Source: Euglena gracilis (Eukaryota; Euglenida; Euglenophyceae; Euglenales). From it: a DNA stretch of 64,000 nt. Each line of letters begins with the position of its first letter. The stretch's first letter is position 1. Location of the stretch: positions 14,562,947 to 14,626,946 of the forward strand of contig CP154957.1 of the NCBI GenBank assembly GCA_039621445.1, in the 5' to 3' direction. Shown here piece after piece: positions 48,913 through 60,717 of the stretch. Under the pieces are notes generated by a model. It was given only the letters and a program-made list of their open reading frames with translations. It did no database searches and had not been told where the DNA came from. The position numbers and the translations under genes were made by a program.

Positions 48913-50290
48913 GATTTTTTTGCGTTTTTTTCCCTCATTTTTCGGTCTTGGCAATATTTGTGTTTTTTTTTGTGTTTTTTTTGTTACTATTTTCCCGGCA
49001 GTTTTTGTATTTTTGCTGGAAGTTTTTGACTGTGAAGAATTCCTCGTTTTGGCCCCGATTTTCCTCCGATACCGAAAACTTTGTCAGTTTTTTTGTCATT
49101 TTTTTTGCATTTTTAGGTCAGCAAAATGCTTATTTTTTGCAGAATGAAAAAAATTCCCTGGCGCAGTTCTCTCCTGTGGTACATCCCGGGGGAGGTTCTG
49201 GGGGATTTTCCATGCAATTTGCGTGTTTTTTTTTGCGTTTTTTTGTCGCGTTTTTTTGAGGGTCCATGTTGCGTTTTCCCCCTGTGCACAATTCAGGGCA
49301 GGTCAGGTCTGGTTCATTGGGGCCATTTTATGTCAATACACTCCCAGCCCCCAACCCCCTGATTTTTGGGGGTCTGGGTCGGTCAAGAAAAACTGGATTC
49401 AGAAGTGACTCACTGGATTTTTTTTTGGAAGCAACCCCCCCCCCTGGACCAACCGGGAAAAAATGGCAATTTTTTTTCCTTTTCCTTTTTTTCCTTCTGG
49501 TGCTTTGCACCAGTTTTTTGAGCATTTTTGATCAATTTTTCCCAAGGAATGCCCAAAGTTGCAGCGTTGTTGCCAATTTTGCAGCAAATTTTTCATTCCT
49601 CGACCTCTCCCTTCACCTGGGGTCTGGACCCCCCCACCTGCCTCCATGTTGAACCCTGAGTGAACCCCCCGTTTGGGAATCCTGGGGGGGGGTTGGCAAC
49701 TGGCAGAAAGAAGCCTCTTGGTACAATGCAATGGTCCTGAGATCGATTACCCAGATTGTATCACTTCTCAGAGGGCAGCTGGCTTTTCATTGAGCCCTTG
49801 CCCCTCCTCCGAGTTGAAAGTTGAAGTCACCCCTTCCTGGGAGTGAGCAAACCATGGTGTGGTTGTGAGGCTAACCGACTTGCAAAGGTCTTACATCCGG
49901 TATATCGTGGTCTCCAACCCCTACAGTCCCACTGAGCTCTACACCATTGGAAGCACGCCGTTCCTTGTATCCTGCACCGATTGCAGGGCCAACAAAAAAG
50001 CTCCATGACTAATATTTGCCAATGCATAGTGTTCGCAAAAATATTTTTGGCTGCAGAGTCATTAAAGAAAATGATTCTGTTTGATAAAATGATTCTGTTT
50101 GATAAAATGATGATGATTGAAATCGCCTGAGAATTGCCCAAACTGGCCTGAAATGACCACAAAATGTCTCAGAACAGTCGAAAAGGGTCGAAGGTGTTCA
50201 AAATAGTCGACAATAACCCTGCTGGTGCAAAGTTTCTTGAAATGAACTGAATGGGTGAGTGGCCAAACATTGCCCAAAGTCATATATCGT
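48913..50290. other. T-rich and unique DNA, no supported gene
   Basis: 48,913-49,260 is T-rich with repeated GCGTTTTTTT words. 49,430-49,660 has a poly-C stretch and a TTGCACC/GGTGCTTTGCACC-like scrap. 50,075-50,110 has a 19-bp tandem (AAAATGATTCTGTTTGAT). Only short open frames are present. Confidence 0.4.
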
Positions 50291-50299
50291 TTTCCACTT

Positions 50300-50329
50300 A
50301 TGTGTGTGTGTGTGTGTGTGTGTGTGTTT
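50300..50329 (+). repeat. TG microsatellite
   Basis: About 13 GT/TG units just upstream of a candidate 3' splice site, where they could serve as the pyrimidine/GU-rich part of the intron end. Confidence 0.9.
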
Positions 50330-50341
50330 GGACCACTGCAG

Positions 50342-50608
50342 TACAAACTGCTGCCAAACTGGAAGTCACCCCAAATTGAGGAACGCCCTGTGGTGGACCT
50401 GATTGGACGGGGGGCAAGGAGGGCCGTGGCCTGGATCCGCTACGTCTGCGAAACGAAGGGTGCCCAGCAGCTCCTGAAGGCCTTGGAGGGCAACAAGACG
50501 GCGGAGTACAAGAAAGGAGCCCAACGGCGCCTGTGTGCCACACCAAGGATCGTGAGACTGGGGTTGGGGTTCCCGCATGGCAAAGGCAAAAGAATTTGGC
50601 CTGACTAA
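50342..50608 (+). CDS. Possible terminal exon, unidentified
   Basis: Starts after GACCACTGCAG and reads 88 codons to TAA at 50,606. It includes RPVVDLIGRGARRAVAWIRY and GAQQLLKALEGNKTAEYKKG. The base composition is clearly G/C-richer than its flanks. The sequence looks like a basic helical domain; no family recognised. A minus-strand frame (50,298-50,621) is also open. Confidence 0.45.
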   Translation, partial: YKLLPNWKSPQIEERPVVDLIGRGARRAVAWIRYVCETKGAQQLLKALEGNKTAEYKKGAQRRLCATPRIVRLGLGFPHGKGKRIWPD

Positions 50609-50689
50609 GGCCCAAAATCACACCCTAGCTCTATCCTGCCACGGCGTTCTATTCCCCACCCCAGGGGGATTAAGTTCAGCACTTGCTTT

Positions 50690-50860
50690 TTTATTTAAAT
50701 GTTAAATCAATACGCCACAAGTCATCTTTTGGGGCAGTTGCGGTCATCCCTTCCCATTATTATGTTCTAAAGAATCATCATATTATGTTTATTTTAATGT
50801 GTTGTATTGTATCACATTATATAAAATGAAATCATATTACATATTATGTTGTATTCAGGC
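50690..50860. repeat. AT-rich low-complexity DNA
   Basis: Repeated ATCATATTATGTT and TTGTATT words. Similar DNA recurs at 51,340-51,760. 50,861-51,255 contains poly-C/G repeat scraps (GTCCACCAAGGGCTAGTGGA) and no gene. Confidence 0.6.
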
Positions 50861-51289
50861 TTTGCTTAAGGGTTGCAGTAACCCCCTGGTGGGGTTGGAT
50901 TGTAGCTAGCCCAAAGGTTAGTGGAAATCTCAGTGGACCCCCTCTGGGGGGGGTCCACCAAGGGCTAGTGGAAGAAATTCTTCTCCACTGACCGGTGCAA
51001 AGCCGATTTTTTTGGGACCCCCAAAACTTGTGAGCAATGCCCATTTTTGGACCAATGTTTTGGATTTTTTTTTGGCAACAAAGTCAGCCAAAGCACATTA
51101 AGATCCTTGTTTCCACCTCGGCTCGCGGCGCCACAGGAATTCGTGGGGGACCTGGACCCCTCCGGAGTCGTAGTCTCAATTTTTTCCAGTGTCTAGAAAA
51201 ATGACCATAAACTTACCTCAGTTGTCATTGAATAGGGATTGTAGAGCGAGGCCCCTTGTTTGCGGAGACACCAGACGGAGGAGGCAAAT

Positions 51290-51345
51290 GGTTTCAGCAG
51301 GGGCGCTGGGCTGAAACCGTCAGTGTCGGTCGATTTTGGTGTAAC
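51290..51345 (+). repeat. Y-element end scrap
   Basis: GTTTCAGCAGGGGCGCTGGG followed by CTGAAACCGTCAGTGTCGGT matches the palindrome arm outside Y1 and Y6, here shortened. Confidence 0.55.
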
Positions 51346-51600
51346 ATTCTATTCTATTCTATTAAATTGTATTGTGTTGTATTGTATTGCATTGTATTGC
51401 ATTGTATTGCATTGTATATAATATATATTATGGTGTATTATATTATATTATTGCAAAATTATTATATTAATCATTGTATCACATTGTATTATATGTTGTA
51501 TATATATTGTGCTACATTGTGTTATGTTATATTATTTCATATGACCTGTCTAATATGATGTGATTATGATATATATATATATATATGATATTGTATTTGC
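51340..51600 (+). repeat. ATTCT/ATTGT pentamer and AT repeats
   Basis: TATTC repeats, then TGTATTGCAT repeats, then TATA-rich words, ending in a TA dinucleotide tract at about 51,572-51,586. 51,601-51,855 is AT-rich unique sequence. Confidence 0.75.
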
Positions 51601-51770
51601 AGCACAGTGCAATATAATGCAATCAACAAAGCCATGCATTTTTATTAATTTGAAAATTGTGCATACAATGACAAACAAGACCATCATAAAAATTAATACA
51701 ACAATATAATCATCTGAATGTCATATTCATAATGGTGACAGCAACTATGATATATTGTCTGTGATATTTC

Positions 51771-51794
51771 TGCTGCTGCTGCTGCTGCTGCTGC
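51771..51794 (+). repeat. CTG microsatellite
   Basis: Eight CTG triplets, continuing into CAGTTGCTGCTTCTG. Confidence 0.9.
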
Positions 51795-51859
51795 AGTTGC
51801 TGCTTCTGCTTCTTACACATAATCTTGCACACATAGCTGGTTTGATTTTTTTTTAACAG

Positions 51860-52056
51860 GATGCTTCCATCTCTCATGCATTCTTCCAACGGTGATTGAC
51901 AACAAGTTCTGCAGCCTGCGCTGTAGCTGCGCCGACATTCATGTCACCCCTGAGGGATGGAGGACCAGGCGGCAATGGACCAAGGAACGCAACCGAGGAA
52001 CTCCAGCGCTGCTGCCCCCTCAGCCGGTCACGCTGAGGCCGAGCTCTCCAGAATAG
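51860..52056 (+). CDS. Possible terminal exon, Cys-rich
   Basis: A good 3' splice site (TTTTTTTTAACAG) precedes a frame reading CFHLSCILPTVIDNKFCSLR, CSCADIHVTPEGWRTRRQW and on to TAG (52,054-52,056). The six clustered cysteines could bind metal. The segment is richer in G/C than its AT-rich upstream flank. A GTG/ATG-initiated frame one base over (51,957-52,238) is also open. Family unknown. Confidence 0.4.
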
Positions 52057-52533
52057 CTCGTGCTCTGGCAGGGGATAGCGCTCTTTCAGCTTGTTGTTCT
52101 TGTGGAGGCGTGATGACGGGAGGATGTGCCACCCTTCCCCCCAAGAAGATTGGAGAGGGCCCCACCAGGGCGTCGACTGCGCCGGAGCCGCCCCGCTCTA
52201 TTCCCATCAACGACTGCACAGAAAAGTTGATCAATTAACTGACTGATTTCGGTCAGCCAATTTAATTCACTGGGCCCTCAAAACCCGATTAGCTGATCTC
52301 CAAAAGAAAAGTTTCGCATTTGACGTGAACAAGGTGAACTAAACATTTTTCGATTTATTTTTCAAAGATAAATCAGGGATTTTCCAACAATTTTGGCTTG
52401 GAATCCGGCCACAGAACCAATAATTTCCCCAGAACCAAGCAGTTTCAAGAGTCCTGCTCCCTTCCATGTTGGGATGGTCCAAACCCAGAAGCCTTCCCAT
52501 ACACCCCGGCATGCCTGAAAAACATTAACCCAA

Positions 52534-52797
52534 ATGCCCCCGCAAAAATTGAGGCTCATTACCGAAAATTTCAGCATCCATATGAAAAAGATGAAAACAG
52601 CGAACCAGAGAAAGAAGGAAATCCACCTCGCTCTCTCGCATTTTGTTTCATGGCGCTGTCCCCTTTTACCGGATTGCAAGCACGCAATTGCGGAGTTTAA
52701 AACAGGGGCGCTTCGATGCCATCTGTGGATGATTAAAAGGCATCCTTGCAGTCGCTTGCTGTTTGCCTTTCAGACCCAGGGACAAGGGTGGGAATAA
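52534..52797 (+). CDS. Hypothetical frame, possibly exonic
   Basis: Reads KKEIHLALSHFVSWRCPLLP and CKHAIAEFKTGALRCHLWMI before stopping. A 3' splice site (TTTGCCTTTCAG) lies near its end at about 52,774. The frame 52,746-53,171 is also open after it. Unrecognised. Confidence 0.25.
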   Translation: MPPQKLRLITENFSIHMKKMKTANQRKKEIHLALSHFVSWRCPLLPDCKHAIAEFKTGALRCHLWMIKRHPCSRLLFAFQTQGQGWE

Positions 52798-53252
52798 TTG
52801 GAATGGCGACTACAGGTGGAAGATTCGTGTCCGCATGTGCAAGCAAGTGCAGGTCTCAAAACCTTGCCTACCCCCTAAAGTATCCCACTGTACCAGTGGA
52901 ACTCTGCATTGATTTTGTTTCCTTTGAGTTTGCTTGCCATCTGTGTGTGAGAGAGAAAACCAGCAGGAACCCAAGGATAAACCCTATCCGGTATCTTTTT
53001 CCACATTGTAGCAACTCCAGTGGCTACAATGAATTAATTTTGATGGGGTATGACAACAAGGAGCTATTTATCAGCAATTGTTGCAGAATTCCAACTGAAC
53101 GGCAATCAAAATGCCAAAACGGAGGCCAGGAGGAGGCTGCTTTTCATTTCGGGATGGTTAAGTTTTGGTGAGCTGCAAGGTGGAAAATTTGTGCTGTTTC
53201 ATGCCACTCTTGGGGGAAATTACACATTTTACGAGTCATGGCACAAAGTGGG

Positions 53253-53345
53253 GCCCCCTCACCCACCCTCACCCACCCCTCACCCACCCCTCACCCCTCA
53301 CCCACCCCTCATCCCCCCCTCACCCCCCCCTCACCCACCATGGCC
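53253..53345 (+). repeat. CACCC-rich minisatellite
   Basis: Tandem CTCACCCACCC words, with a second block at 53,450-53,500 (CCTCACCGCCCCCTCACCC). A mirrored TGAGGGGGCCCCACTT at 53,503 pairs with GTGGGGCCCCCTCA at 53,249. Confidence 0.8.
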
Positions 53346-53650
53346 CCGGAAATATGGGTGTTATTTCCTCTGATCGATCATTCTGTGGGCAAATCGTGGA
53401 ATATATTCAATTGTTCAAGTACCCGGGGGGGCTCCTCCCCCTCCCAGACCTCACCCCACCCCTCACCGCCCCCTCACCCCCCACCCCCCCTCGCCCCGGG
53501 TGAGGGGGCCCCACTTCGTGCCATATGTGCATTTTATGCGTGATTGAGCCAACAATTTTCCACCTTGATTTGCAGAGGAGAGCTGCAGGTATTGTACCTT
53601 CCCCTTCCCAACAGTCCCGTGACGAATTGGCGGCACAGGGGATGGTAAAT

Positions 53651-53882
53651 CTAGAGTTCCCAGGAGATAGGCTGCCCGGGGGGGGATGACAACTGCCCAC
53701 CCATTTCATACTTCTGGGTGATATCCCAGGCAGGGGTCAATTTTTTTTTGCCTCTGGCCGAACACCGGGCAGGTTCGAGGATTTTTTGGTACAGGATTTT
53801 CCAGTCCAGGAACAGCATTTTTTCACCAAAAATCACCCACAGTGCTTTTTCAGCCATTTTTTTGACGGGCACAGAAACACAT
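53651..53882 (-). CDS. Possible terminal exon, minus strand
   Basis: After the 3' splice site TTTGTCATCCACAG (53,883 and above) one base completes a codon. The frame then reads CVSVPVKKMAEKALWVIFGE, KMLFLDWKILYQKILEPARC and on to a TAG at 53,651. The amphipathic, lysine-rich sequence looks coding; other frames are poorer. Family unknown. Confidence 0.4.
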
Positions 53883-54457
53883 CTGTGGATGACAAACATG
53901 GTGAAGTAAAGGGAGGTCAAAGTCGCCGGTGACAATTTGGCAGGGCTCAGGGCTGTTTTGGAATCCTGGAAAAAACCTTGTGGGTTGTGGAGGGCCCCCA
54001 CTCCTCTTCATGTTTCCGGCTCCCAAATGCGTCAAATTTTTTCTTTGGTGCTGAAGGAATTTTTGTTTTGTGTTGCCATAGTGGTTTCCAACGCGCCTTC
54101 CTGTGCAACCCTGCTCCCAGTCGGATGCAGTTCTTTGGATGCAATCTAAAAATGTTATATGAATTCTTATAAATGTTACATATGAATTCCTTAAGAGAAG
54201 CTTTGCTTTGGCAGCCTGTTGAGAAAACAGCTTCTGTGAGCATAGTGCCTTCTTTGGGACAGGCACATTACGCCTTTTTACGCCATTTTCTTGTTGTTGG
54301 CTGCAAGCACCTACAGCCAAAATGCCTAAAATAGCTTTTTGACCCCCTATAGGTGGGGGTCCTAGATTCATTTGGAACGAACAAACACATTTAATGCCCA
54401 TTTGTGTGATGTGTGGAGCTTCAAACACCTGAAGTGACTTTTTTCCACTTGAAGATG

Positions 54458-54919
54458 TTAAATAGCTTCAATAAAGCTTGAATGGTGCAAATGGCAAATT
54501 ATTGTGCTTTCTGTGTTTCTGATGTCGGGGATTGATCCCATGCCTTTGGCCTCAGCAAACTTCTCCAGCAAGAACGTAAACTGAGCCACCTGGAATTGCC
54601 AATTAAAATTTTCTTCTTCCCATATGTTCACCTCCATTTTAGCATGTTCGATTTTCACATTCGGAGCACACGATGCGTCAATTTTCGCCGTAGAAGAAGG
54701 CACATCAGTGGGTGGGCGTCTGAGAAAGGGAAGTGCGAGGATGTGTCCATCGGCGGGCGTTGCAGAGTTCCGGCTCCGCCTCAGGAGTGGCTTGACACAA
54801 TCTGCCAGGCGTGTGAACCCCTCACCCCTCACCGGCAGTGCCTTGGACCACCGCTGCAATCTCAAGTCCCTGCGAGTGTGCCGCAAGGATGCCAGGGATG
54901 GAGGCGTGGGACAAGGCAC
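54458..54919 (-). CDS. Hypothetical minus-strand frame, 153 codons
   Basis: Contains WSKALPVRGEGFTRLADCVK, KIEHAKMEVNIWEEENFNWQ and FQVAQFTFLLEKFAEAKGMG, with an amphipathic helix-like region. The plus strand is open in two frames over the same bases, but their peptides are less balanced. It could be upstream of the exon at 53,651. Not recognised. Confidence 0.35.
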   Translation of the reverse strand: MPCPTPPSLASLRHTRRDLRLQRWSKALPVRGEGFTRLADCVKPLLRRSRNSATPADGHILALPFLRRPPTDVPSSTAKIDASCAPNVKIEHAKMEVNIWEEENFNWQFQVAQFTFLLEKFAEAKGMGSIPDIRNTESTIICHLHHSSFIEAI

Positions 54920-55249
54920 CAGGGTGCCACTCTCTTCCTTGTGATTGCCAGCCGTCTTCCGGACACCCTTGTGAAACCAGCCGCCTTGACCCCAGAAAGA
55001 TCCACCTTGCAGATCCGACTCCTAAAACACAGGGACAAAATGTGGGGGGCACATTTCTATGGCAGCAAGGTTTTATTTGGCCCCCTGGGGGGTCAACTTT
55101 TTTTGCATTATTGATGGAGTAGGGTTAAGGTTACGTGTTAGGTCTAATTTTTTCTATTTTAGACCTAATTTATAGAATGGTGTTAGGTGGACAAGTTGAG
55201 CCTGAAGTTAAGCCGAACGCCTGACCCTTACCCTGGTCGGCCGAAGTCT

Positions 55250-55632
55250 ACCAGGGGGGGGGGACCATTTGGGGGGAGGGAAATATTATTTGGCAAAATT
55301 TTTGTATTTTTGGGGCCTAACTTTTTTGACTGCAAAATGCGTTGCATCAATGTTTAACGCCATCAAAATCCACGGCAGAAGCAATTTTTTATTCAAGAAA
55401 TGTAAGATTTGATATTTTGCTTTCCATTTTCAATTCTGAATAATGCAGAAGGCATGTAAAATTTGCACCAAAATATGGTTCAAGCACCCAGGAACCTCAT
55501 TTTATTCTGTGGTGATCAATGAAGAAACGGGGGGATATTATTTGGGTTGCCGAAGTCAAGTCCCAAGAGCTGAAGAGGGGAATATTATTTTGGAGGATTG
55601 TTTTAAACCCCCCCTCCCACCTATAACCCCCC
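55250..55632. mobile_element. Poly-G element with ATATTATTTGG ends
   Basis: ATATTATTTGG words at 55,283, 55,537 and 55,586, with TTGCCGAAGTCAAG next to the right one. These resemble family C ends (GAAGTCGG and TTATTATTTGGG) with a different interior. No gene. Confidence 0.45.
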
Positions 55633-55689
55633 GATGAATTTCTGCTGCCTTTCAGAAGACCTTTCTGGAATTGGATTTAACAAAGGGTG

Positions 55690-56190
55690 TTCCGGCGGGG
55701 ACTTGAATGGGAAAAATTGTTGTGGGAAAAATTCTGGACGAAATTTCGTCCAGGATATTTCCCGCCATTTTATCCAGCATGTTTCTGGGCAAATTTCAGA
55801 AATATCCAATTTCCTCCAGTGAATGGCCCAAAAAATTTTCTTCGGCATTTCGCGCCAATTTTGGGATGTATTTTTGTTCCAAATCACCTGTGCTTTGGTT
55901 CTTTAAAATGAAAGAATATGTGTTTTTGCTTTATTTTGCAATTTGGAGTTATTTTATTTATTTGGAGAATTTTGAATTTTGATTTGTGAAACCTCGAGGC
56001 TGGGTGTGGAATCTCTTGTACTTTCCTGAAAAATGGGTTCACAAGATTTTTTTGTCAGAATTTTTCCCGGTCATTTTAAGGAGCGTTCAGAATTTTTCCC
56101 AGAATTTAAGGATTCATCCAACATTTTCCTGGCATATTTTTTCCTGTCAACAATTGTTCCCGGTCAGATCCCCAAAAAGTAGTTTCCCAG
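55690..56190 (+). mobile_element. Family P element, copy 2
   Basis: Left block GGAAAAATTCTGGACGAAAT and TCCAATTTCCTCCAGTGAAT; right block CAATTGTTCCCGGTCAGATC. The same left and right blocks occur at 42,740-43,380. The core is AT-rich. 56,191-56,340 is T-rich. Confidence 0.5.
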
Positions 56191-56397
56191 CAGTTTTGTA
56201 TTTGAACTTTTTCAATAATCATTATTTTTTTTATTTGTTTATTTTATTTTATTTTTGTTTTTTTGCCAATTTTTTTAAAAAAAACACTCATAAATAACCC
56301 CCCCCCTCTGCACCCCGTGGGAGTGGGAAGTTAATGATCAGCTTTCAAGAAGTGGCTGGACGTTTTGGGAAAATGGAATGGTAAGCAAAGCAAATGG

Positions 56398-56854
56398 GCT
56401 GGTGTTCACACATCTCTTTAAGGTTTTGCGACCGCCCCCCCCCCCCCCCCCCGGCAGCCAGCCCCGATTTGGGCCCAGCCCAGCCGCAGCAGCCCCCTGG
56501 GGTGCTGATAGCCCTAGCTAGCCAGCCCCTTTTTGGGGGTCCAGCCCAAAATTTTTCGGCGCAAAGCGCCGAATTCTTTTGAAGAGCTGTGTTCAAAAGT
56601 GGCCAAAAATGGGGTTTGGGGGGCATTTGAGGCATTTTGTGGGGGTTTCAGATGCATCATTTTTTCAAAACTGTGTTCTGCAGGTCATTTTTTGGCATTT
56701 TTCCGATTTCAGTCTAGCTCGACCTGGTTCAGGTCCAGCCGGGGTCCAGCCCCTCCCCAGGGGGGGGGGGGGGCGGGCCAGCCAGCCCAAATTTCTAGCC
56801 CTAGCCCAGCAACCCCCCCCGGGGTCCTTAAAGAGATGTATGCTGGTGTTCACA
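56398..56854. mobile_element. Family L element with 13-bp target duplication
   Basis: Element about 56,411-56,841 with perfect 13-bp inverted ends CATCTCTTTAAGG / CCTTAAAGAGATG, flanked by a perfect 13-bp direct repeat GCTGGTGTTCACA (56,398-56,410 and 56,842-56,854). The interior has poly-C, CAGCCAGCCC words, a GGCGCAAAGCGCC hairpin (56,559-56,571) and poly-G. No coding potential. Confidence 0.85.
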
Positions 56855-56859
56855 GCGGA

Positions 56860-57900
56860 AATTGTTTCGCTTGTTTTTTCTTCAACCAAAGTTGACCCAC
56901 CTCAGCGAAGCGGATCTTTCCCCGCAGTCCAGCATGCCCCCCACCATGGTTTTTCTTGAACAATCGCCCATTTGTTTCCTGACCGGCTTTGGCAGAGCGA
57001 CAGCAAGTACAATTTAGGTTGATTGGATTCCCAAACCAATCCCTTCCCCATGACACCCCTCCCCAGTTCATTTTTCAAAAAAATTTCAAAATTTTTTTCG
57101 ACCCAAATCCCCGTTTTCCCGAAATCTGCTCTGGTGGGTGGGGGGGGGGGGCGCCGACCCCCCCCCCCCCCCACCAAGCCTTCCGTTCTGCCCTGGGCAT
57201 CCCTCCCCACCAAAACAGTGGCGCAGTCTAATTGACTGATTTTTGGCCCGGGGCGAATCGCCGGGCGGACATTTTTGACCCCCCAAAACGGCCAAAAATG
57301 CCATTTTTGGCACTTGTTGGGGAAAAAAATTGTCAGTGCGAAGCACCGGAAGGAAATTTTTTTCAAAAAACTTTGGGGGGGATCCCGGCAGAGCCCGCTC
57401 CGAGACATAGCAGGTGAAGGAACTGCAGTTCAAAAATTTTTGAAGCAACTCATCACCTATATTAGAGTTCTGTACCGTGTGGCAGAATTCCATGGCCATC
57501 CGGTCCATAGCCTACCCACCCCCGGTGGGGAGGGGACTGCCCAGCCAGCCCAAATTTTCCAGCTTAATCCCACCACAGCCCAACTCGGGATGGGGGTCGG
57601 GCCCAGTGGGTACCCCGCCGGAGGCGGTTTTTCCTGTTTTGTTTTTCAGCGCTTTGCGCCAAAAAACTTGTCTTTGGACCCCAAAATTGACCCCCAAAAG
57701 TGGATTCCCCCAAGCCCCCCCCCCAGGGAGTGGGTGGGTGGGTCCGGAACCCCCCCAGACCTAAAAAACCTCTGACCCCCTCGGGTCAGTTTGGACCCCC
57801 CTTGGCAGGTGGGGGTGTGTCTGGACCCCCTCCGGTCCGGGGGGGGGGAACCCCCAACCTGAACCATGTATGGCCTCCTGATATCGAACCCACCACCCCC
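56860..57900. repeat. Family H relatives and poly-C/G hairpins
   Basis: 57,190-57,390 has family H interior words (CCACCAAAACAGTGGCGCAG, CCCCCCAAAACGGCCAAAAA). 57,430-57,545 resembles 44,830-44,960 (GGCCATCCGGTCCATAGCCT). 57,640-57,760 has a GCGCTTTGCGCC hairpin and poly-C. 57,840-57,900 has a family H end (ATGTATGGCCTCCTGATATCGAACCC). No gene. Confidence 0.5.
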
Positions 57901-58029
57901 TTCCCCCCCCCCCCGGGCCACCAAACTTAAAAATAAAGAATCTCTTCTCCGGCCAGAAGGCCTGGAAAAACCATTTTGAACCACAACAGGCAAGCACCAA
58001 GCACCCCTTGGTGGGGGGGGGGCATTTGT

Positions 58030-58760
<731 letters not shown>

Positions 58761-59779
58761 CTAAAAGCCAGCCGGCCAGTGCCAAAATTTTTTTCGAAAG
58801 GGTGTCAAAAAATTTGGACCCTTTCGGGGAGTTGGGGGGGTCAAACGGAGGTGATTCGGAAACTAGAAATCCAGTCGCTTGCAACTGAAAAAAAATAATC
58901 CGGGAGCCGGGCCGGGGTTATGGTGATACTCCGCGGTTTCCACGGTCTGGACCAAAAATGCTGTTTTCGGAGTTCTTTGGGTTTCAGTGTAAAACATTGA
59001 CTAAAAAAATCCCCCCCCGGGACCGGACCCCCCCCCCCCAGGGGGTGGGTGGGTTTGGGGGACCCCCGGGGGTGGGTGGGTTCGTTAAAAAAACTCCTGG
59101 TGATGCCAGTTCCAGCCGGGGGCCTTATGGGGGGGGGGAGGGTCAGCCAGTAGTCTTTTTACAACCATTTTGCAAAAAACCAGTTTGAAAAATGGATATT
59201 TCAAAACAAATAAAATAATTTCTATGCGTAGGTTCTGGACAGCGCCTGTTTTTTTCCCCCATTGCGCCACAGACGCTTCACAGCTTCCCTTCTCTAACTC
59301 CGTCGACCTTCCTCTGCATGACAATGCAACCGTCATTCCTTTTTCCCATTGAGCCTCCATTGCAGCGCAAGTGGTTTAACCAAAAGCGGCTCATATTTCA
59401 TCACCAAAAGTCGCAAGAGATGTTCAGTTTGACAGAAAGTGTTTTCCAGACCGCAGGAAGAGTTGGGACGCACAGTTTGAAGCACGCAGGCCATCCTGAG
59501 GCGCGGGGGGGGGCCACAGGCGAATCCAGGACCCCGCACTCCTCAAGGAAAACCAACCAGGGAGTCGCACACCCCCCAAGACACCTCGGGCAAGCACATT
59601 TTGGATTATTTTTTTGCTTTTTTTTGGAAACAGTTTTTTCTTATTTGGGGTAATATGGGTCTGCCTTGGCACGTTTACGGCAGTTTTTTTGCCATTTTTA
59701 GGGCCGTTTTAGGATTTTGGGGCAAAACGACGCAGATACCGGGAAAAGGAACAAATAGTGGGGGAGGGATTTTGATTTC
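58761..59779. other. No supported gene
   Basis: Poly-C/G stretches at 59,010-59,080 (with GGTGGGTGGG words) and 59,130. The rest is unique DNA with short open frames and no recognised domain. Confidence 0.4.
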
Positions 59780-60102
59780 GTACTCCCCCGGGGAAACCGA
59801 CCGGGGGGGAAGGGCGAGGCACGAACCGCAAAGACTCGGACTCCCACGACACAGGAAGGGAAGGGACCAGAAATTCGTTTGTAGGGCTAGAAGATTACAA
59901 GCGCGAAAGCGACCCCCCTTGCTCCGCACTTTGGCTCGATGGGACCTGTCTTTCCTCGCCGGCTATTGTTGTTTGTGTTTTTTGCTCCGCGTCTTCCCCT
60001 TACTGCTTTTCGCGCCGGCAGTTGGCTGTGACGTAGCCCTGCTACAAAGAAAAGTTTCGAACACAAGTTTTCAAGCAAGCAAAAGCAAAAACAAAGACAA
60101 GA
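59780..60102 (+). mobile_element. Putative 5' region of DIRS-type element
   Basis: Upstream of the Gag-like frame. It contains CGGACTCCCACGACACAGGA (also at 191 and, inverted, near 540) and a segment similar to the complement of 440-500. The exact left end was not found. Presumably it holds the promoter and inverted terminal repeat. Confidence 0.5.
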
Positions 60103-60717
60103 ATGCAGACAGAGCATCTGGATGTAAACCTCTTACTCGGTGAAGGGCAACCTTTCGAAGAAGGGTGGAGCAAACTGATGTTCAACCTGGAAGCAGCAAA
60201 AGAATTACGAGCACAACCTGCGGACCAGATCGCCCTCTTGCTGCTGGCGGGGGCGCGGTTCACCGGACGAGGGTGGAGTACAGGGAAGGCCAGCAGAGCC
60301 CTGTACCAGCTTTCGGGGATCCCCCTGGTCCGGGGAAGCTTCCCCCCATACCGGGACATTTGGCTCATGGCGTTGGCGTTGATTTGGGGTGTCGATGTCC
60401 CCCAACTGGACCTTGAACCTGAGGCAGCCGCGGCGGCCTTTGCCATTGCCTCTCAGGCAGAACAACACGACACCGAAGAACCACAACAGGAGGAAGAAGG
60501 TGAAGAGGAAGAGACAAAATTTTCCTGGGATCAACCTGAAGTGACGACACCCAAAGAGTTGACGGAGCTTTGGTCCAGGGCCCAGCGCAACGAGCACCGC
60601 ATCGACGTTCGACCACTCTTTGAAGTCCTGGCCCCTCTGGCGGGGATACCAGCGCGGGGCGCCAGAGAATCAATTAATACCAGCCCACAGGAAGAAGCAG
60701 GACCAATTCTTGCGTAG
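60103..60717 (+). CDS. gag: DIRS Gag-like protein, N-terminal part
   Basis: 204 codons from ATG at 60,103. The first 120 residues look like a helical capsid-type domain (LNLEAAKELRA-like, PADQIALLLLAGARFTGRGW). A Gln/Glu-rich acidic stretch follows, then KELTELWSRAQRNEHRIDVR. It is called Gag by position upstream of the reverse transcriptase, not by sequence identity. The frame ends at 60,715-60,717. The natural continuation lies one frame over (see 60,563), so either a +1 ribosomal shift or a single-base indel lies between about 60,563 and 60,715. Confidence 0.75.
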   Translation: MQTEHLDVNLLLGEGQPFEEGWSKLMFNLEAAKELRAQPADQIALLLLAGARFTGRGWSTGKASRALYQLSGIPLVRGSFPPYRDIWLMALALIWGVDVPQLDLEPEAAAAAFAIASQAEQHDTEEPQQEEEGEEEETKFSWDQPEVTTPKELTELWSRAQRNEHRIDVRPLFEVLAPLAGIPARGARESINTSPQEEAGPILA

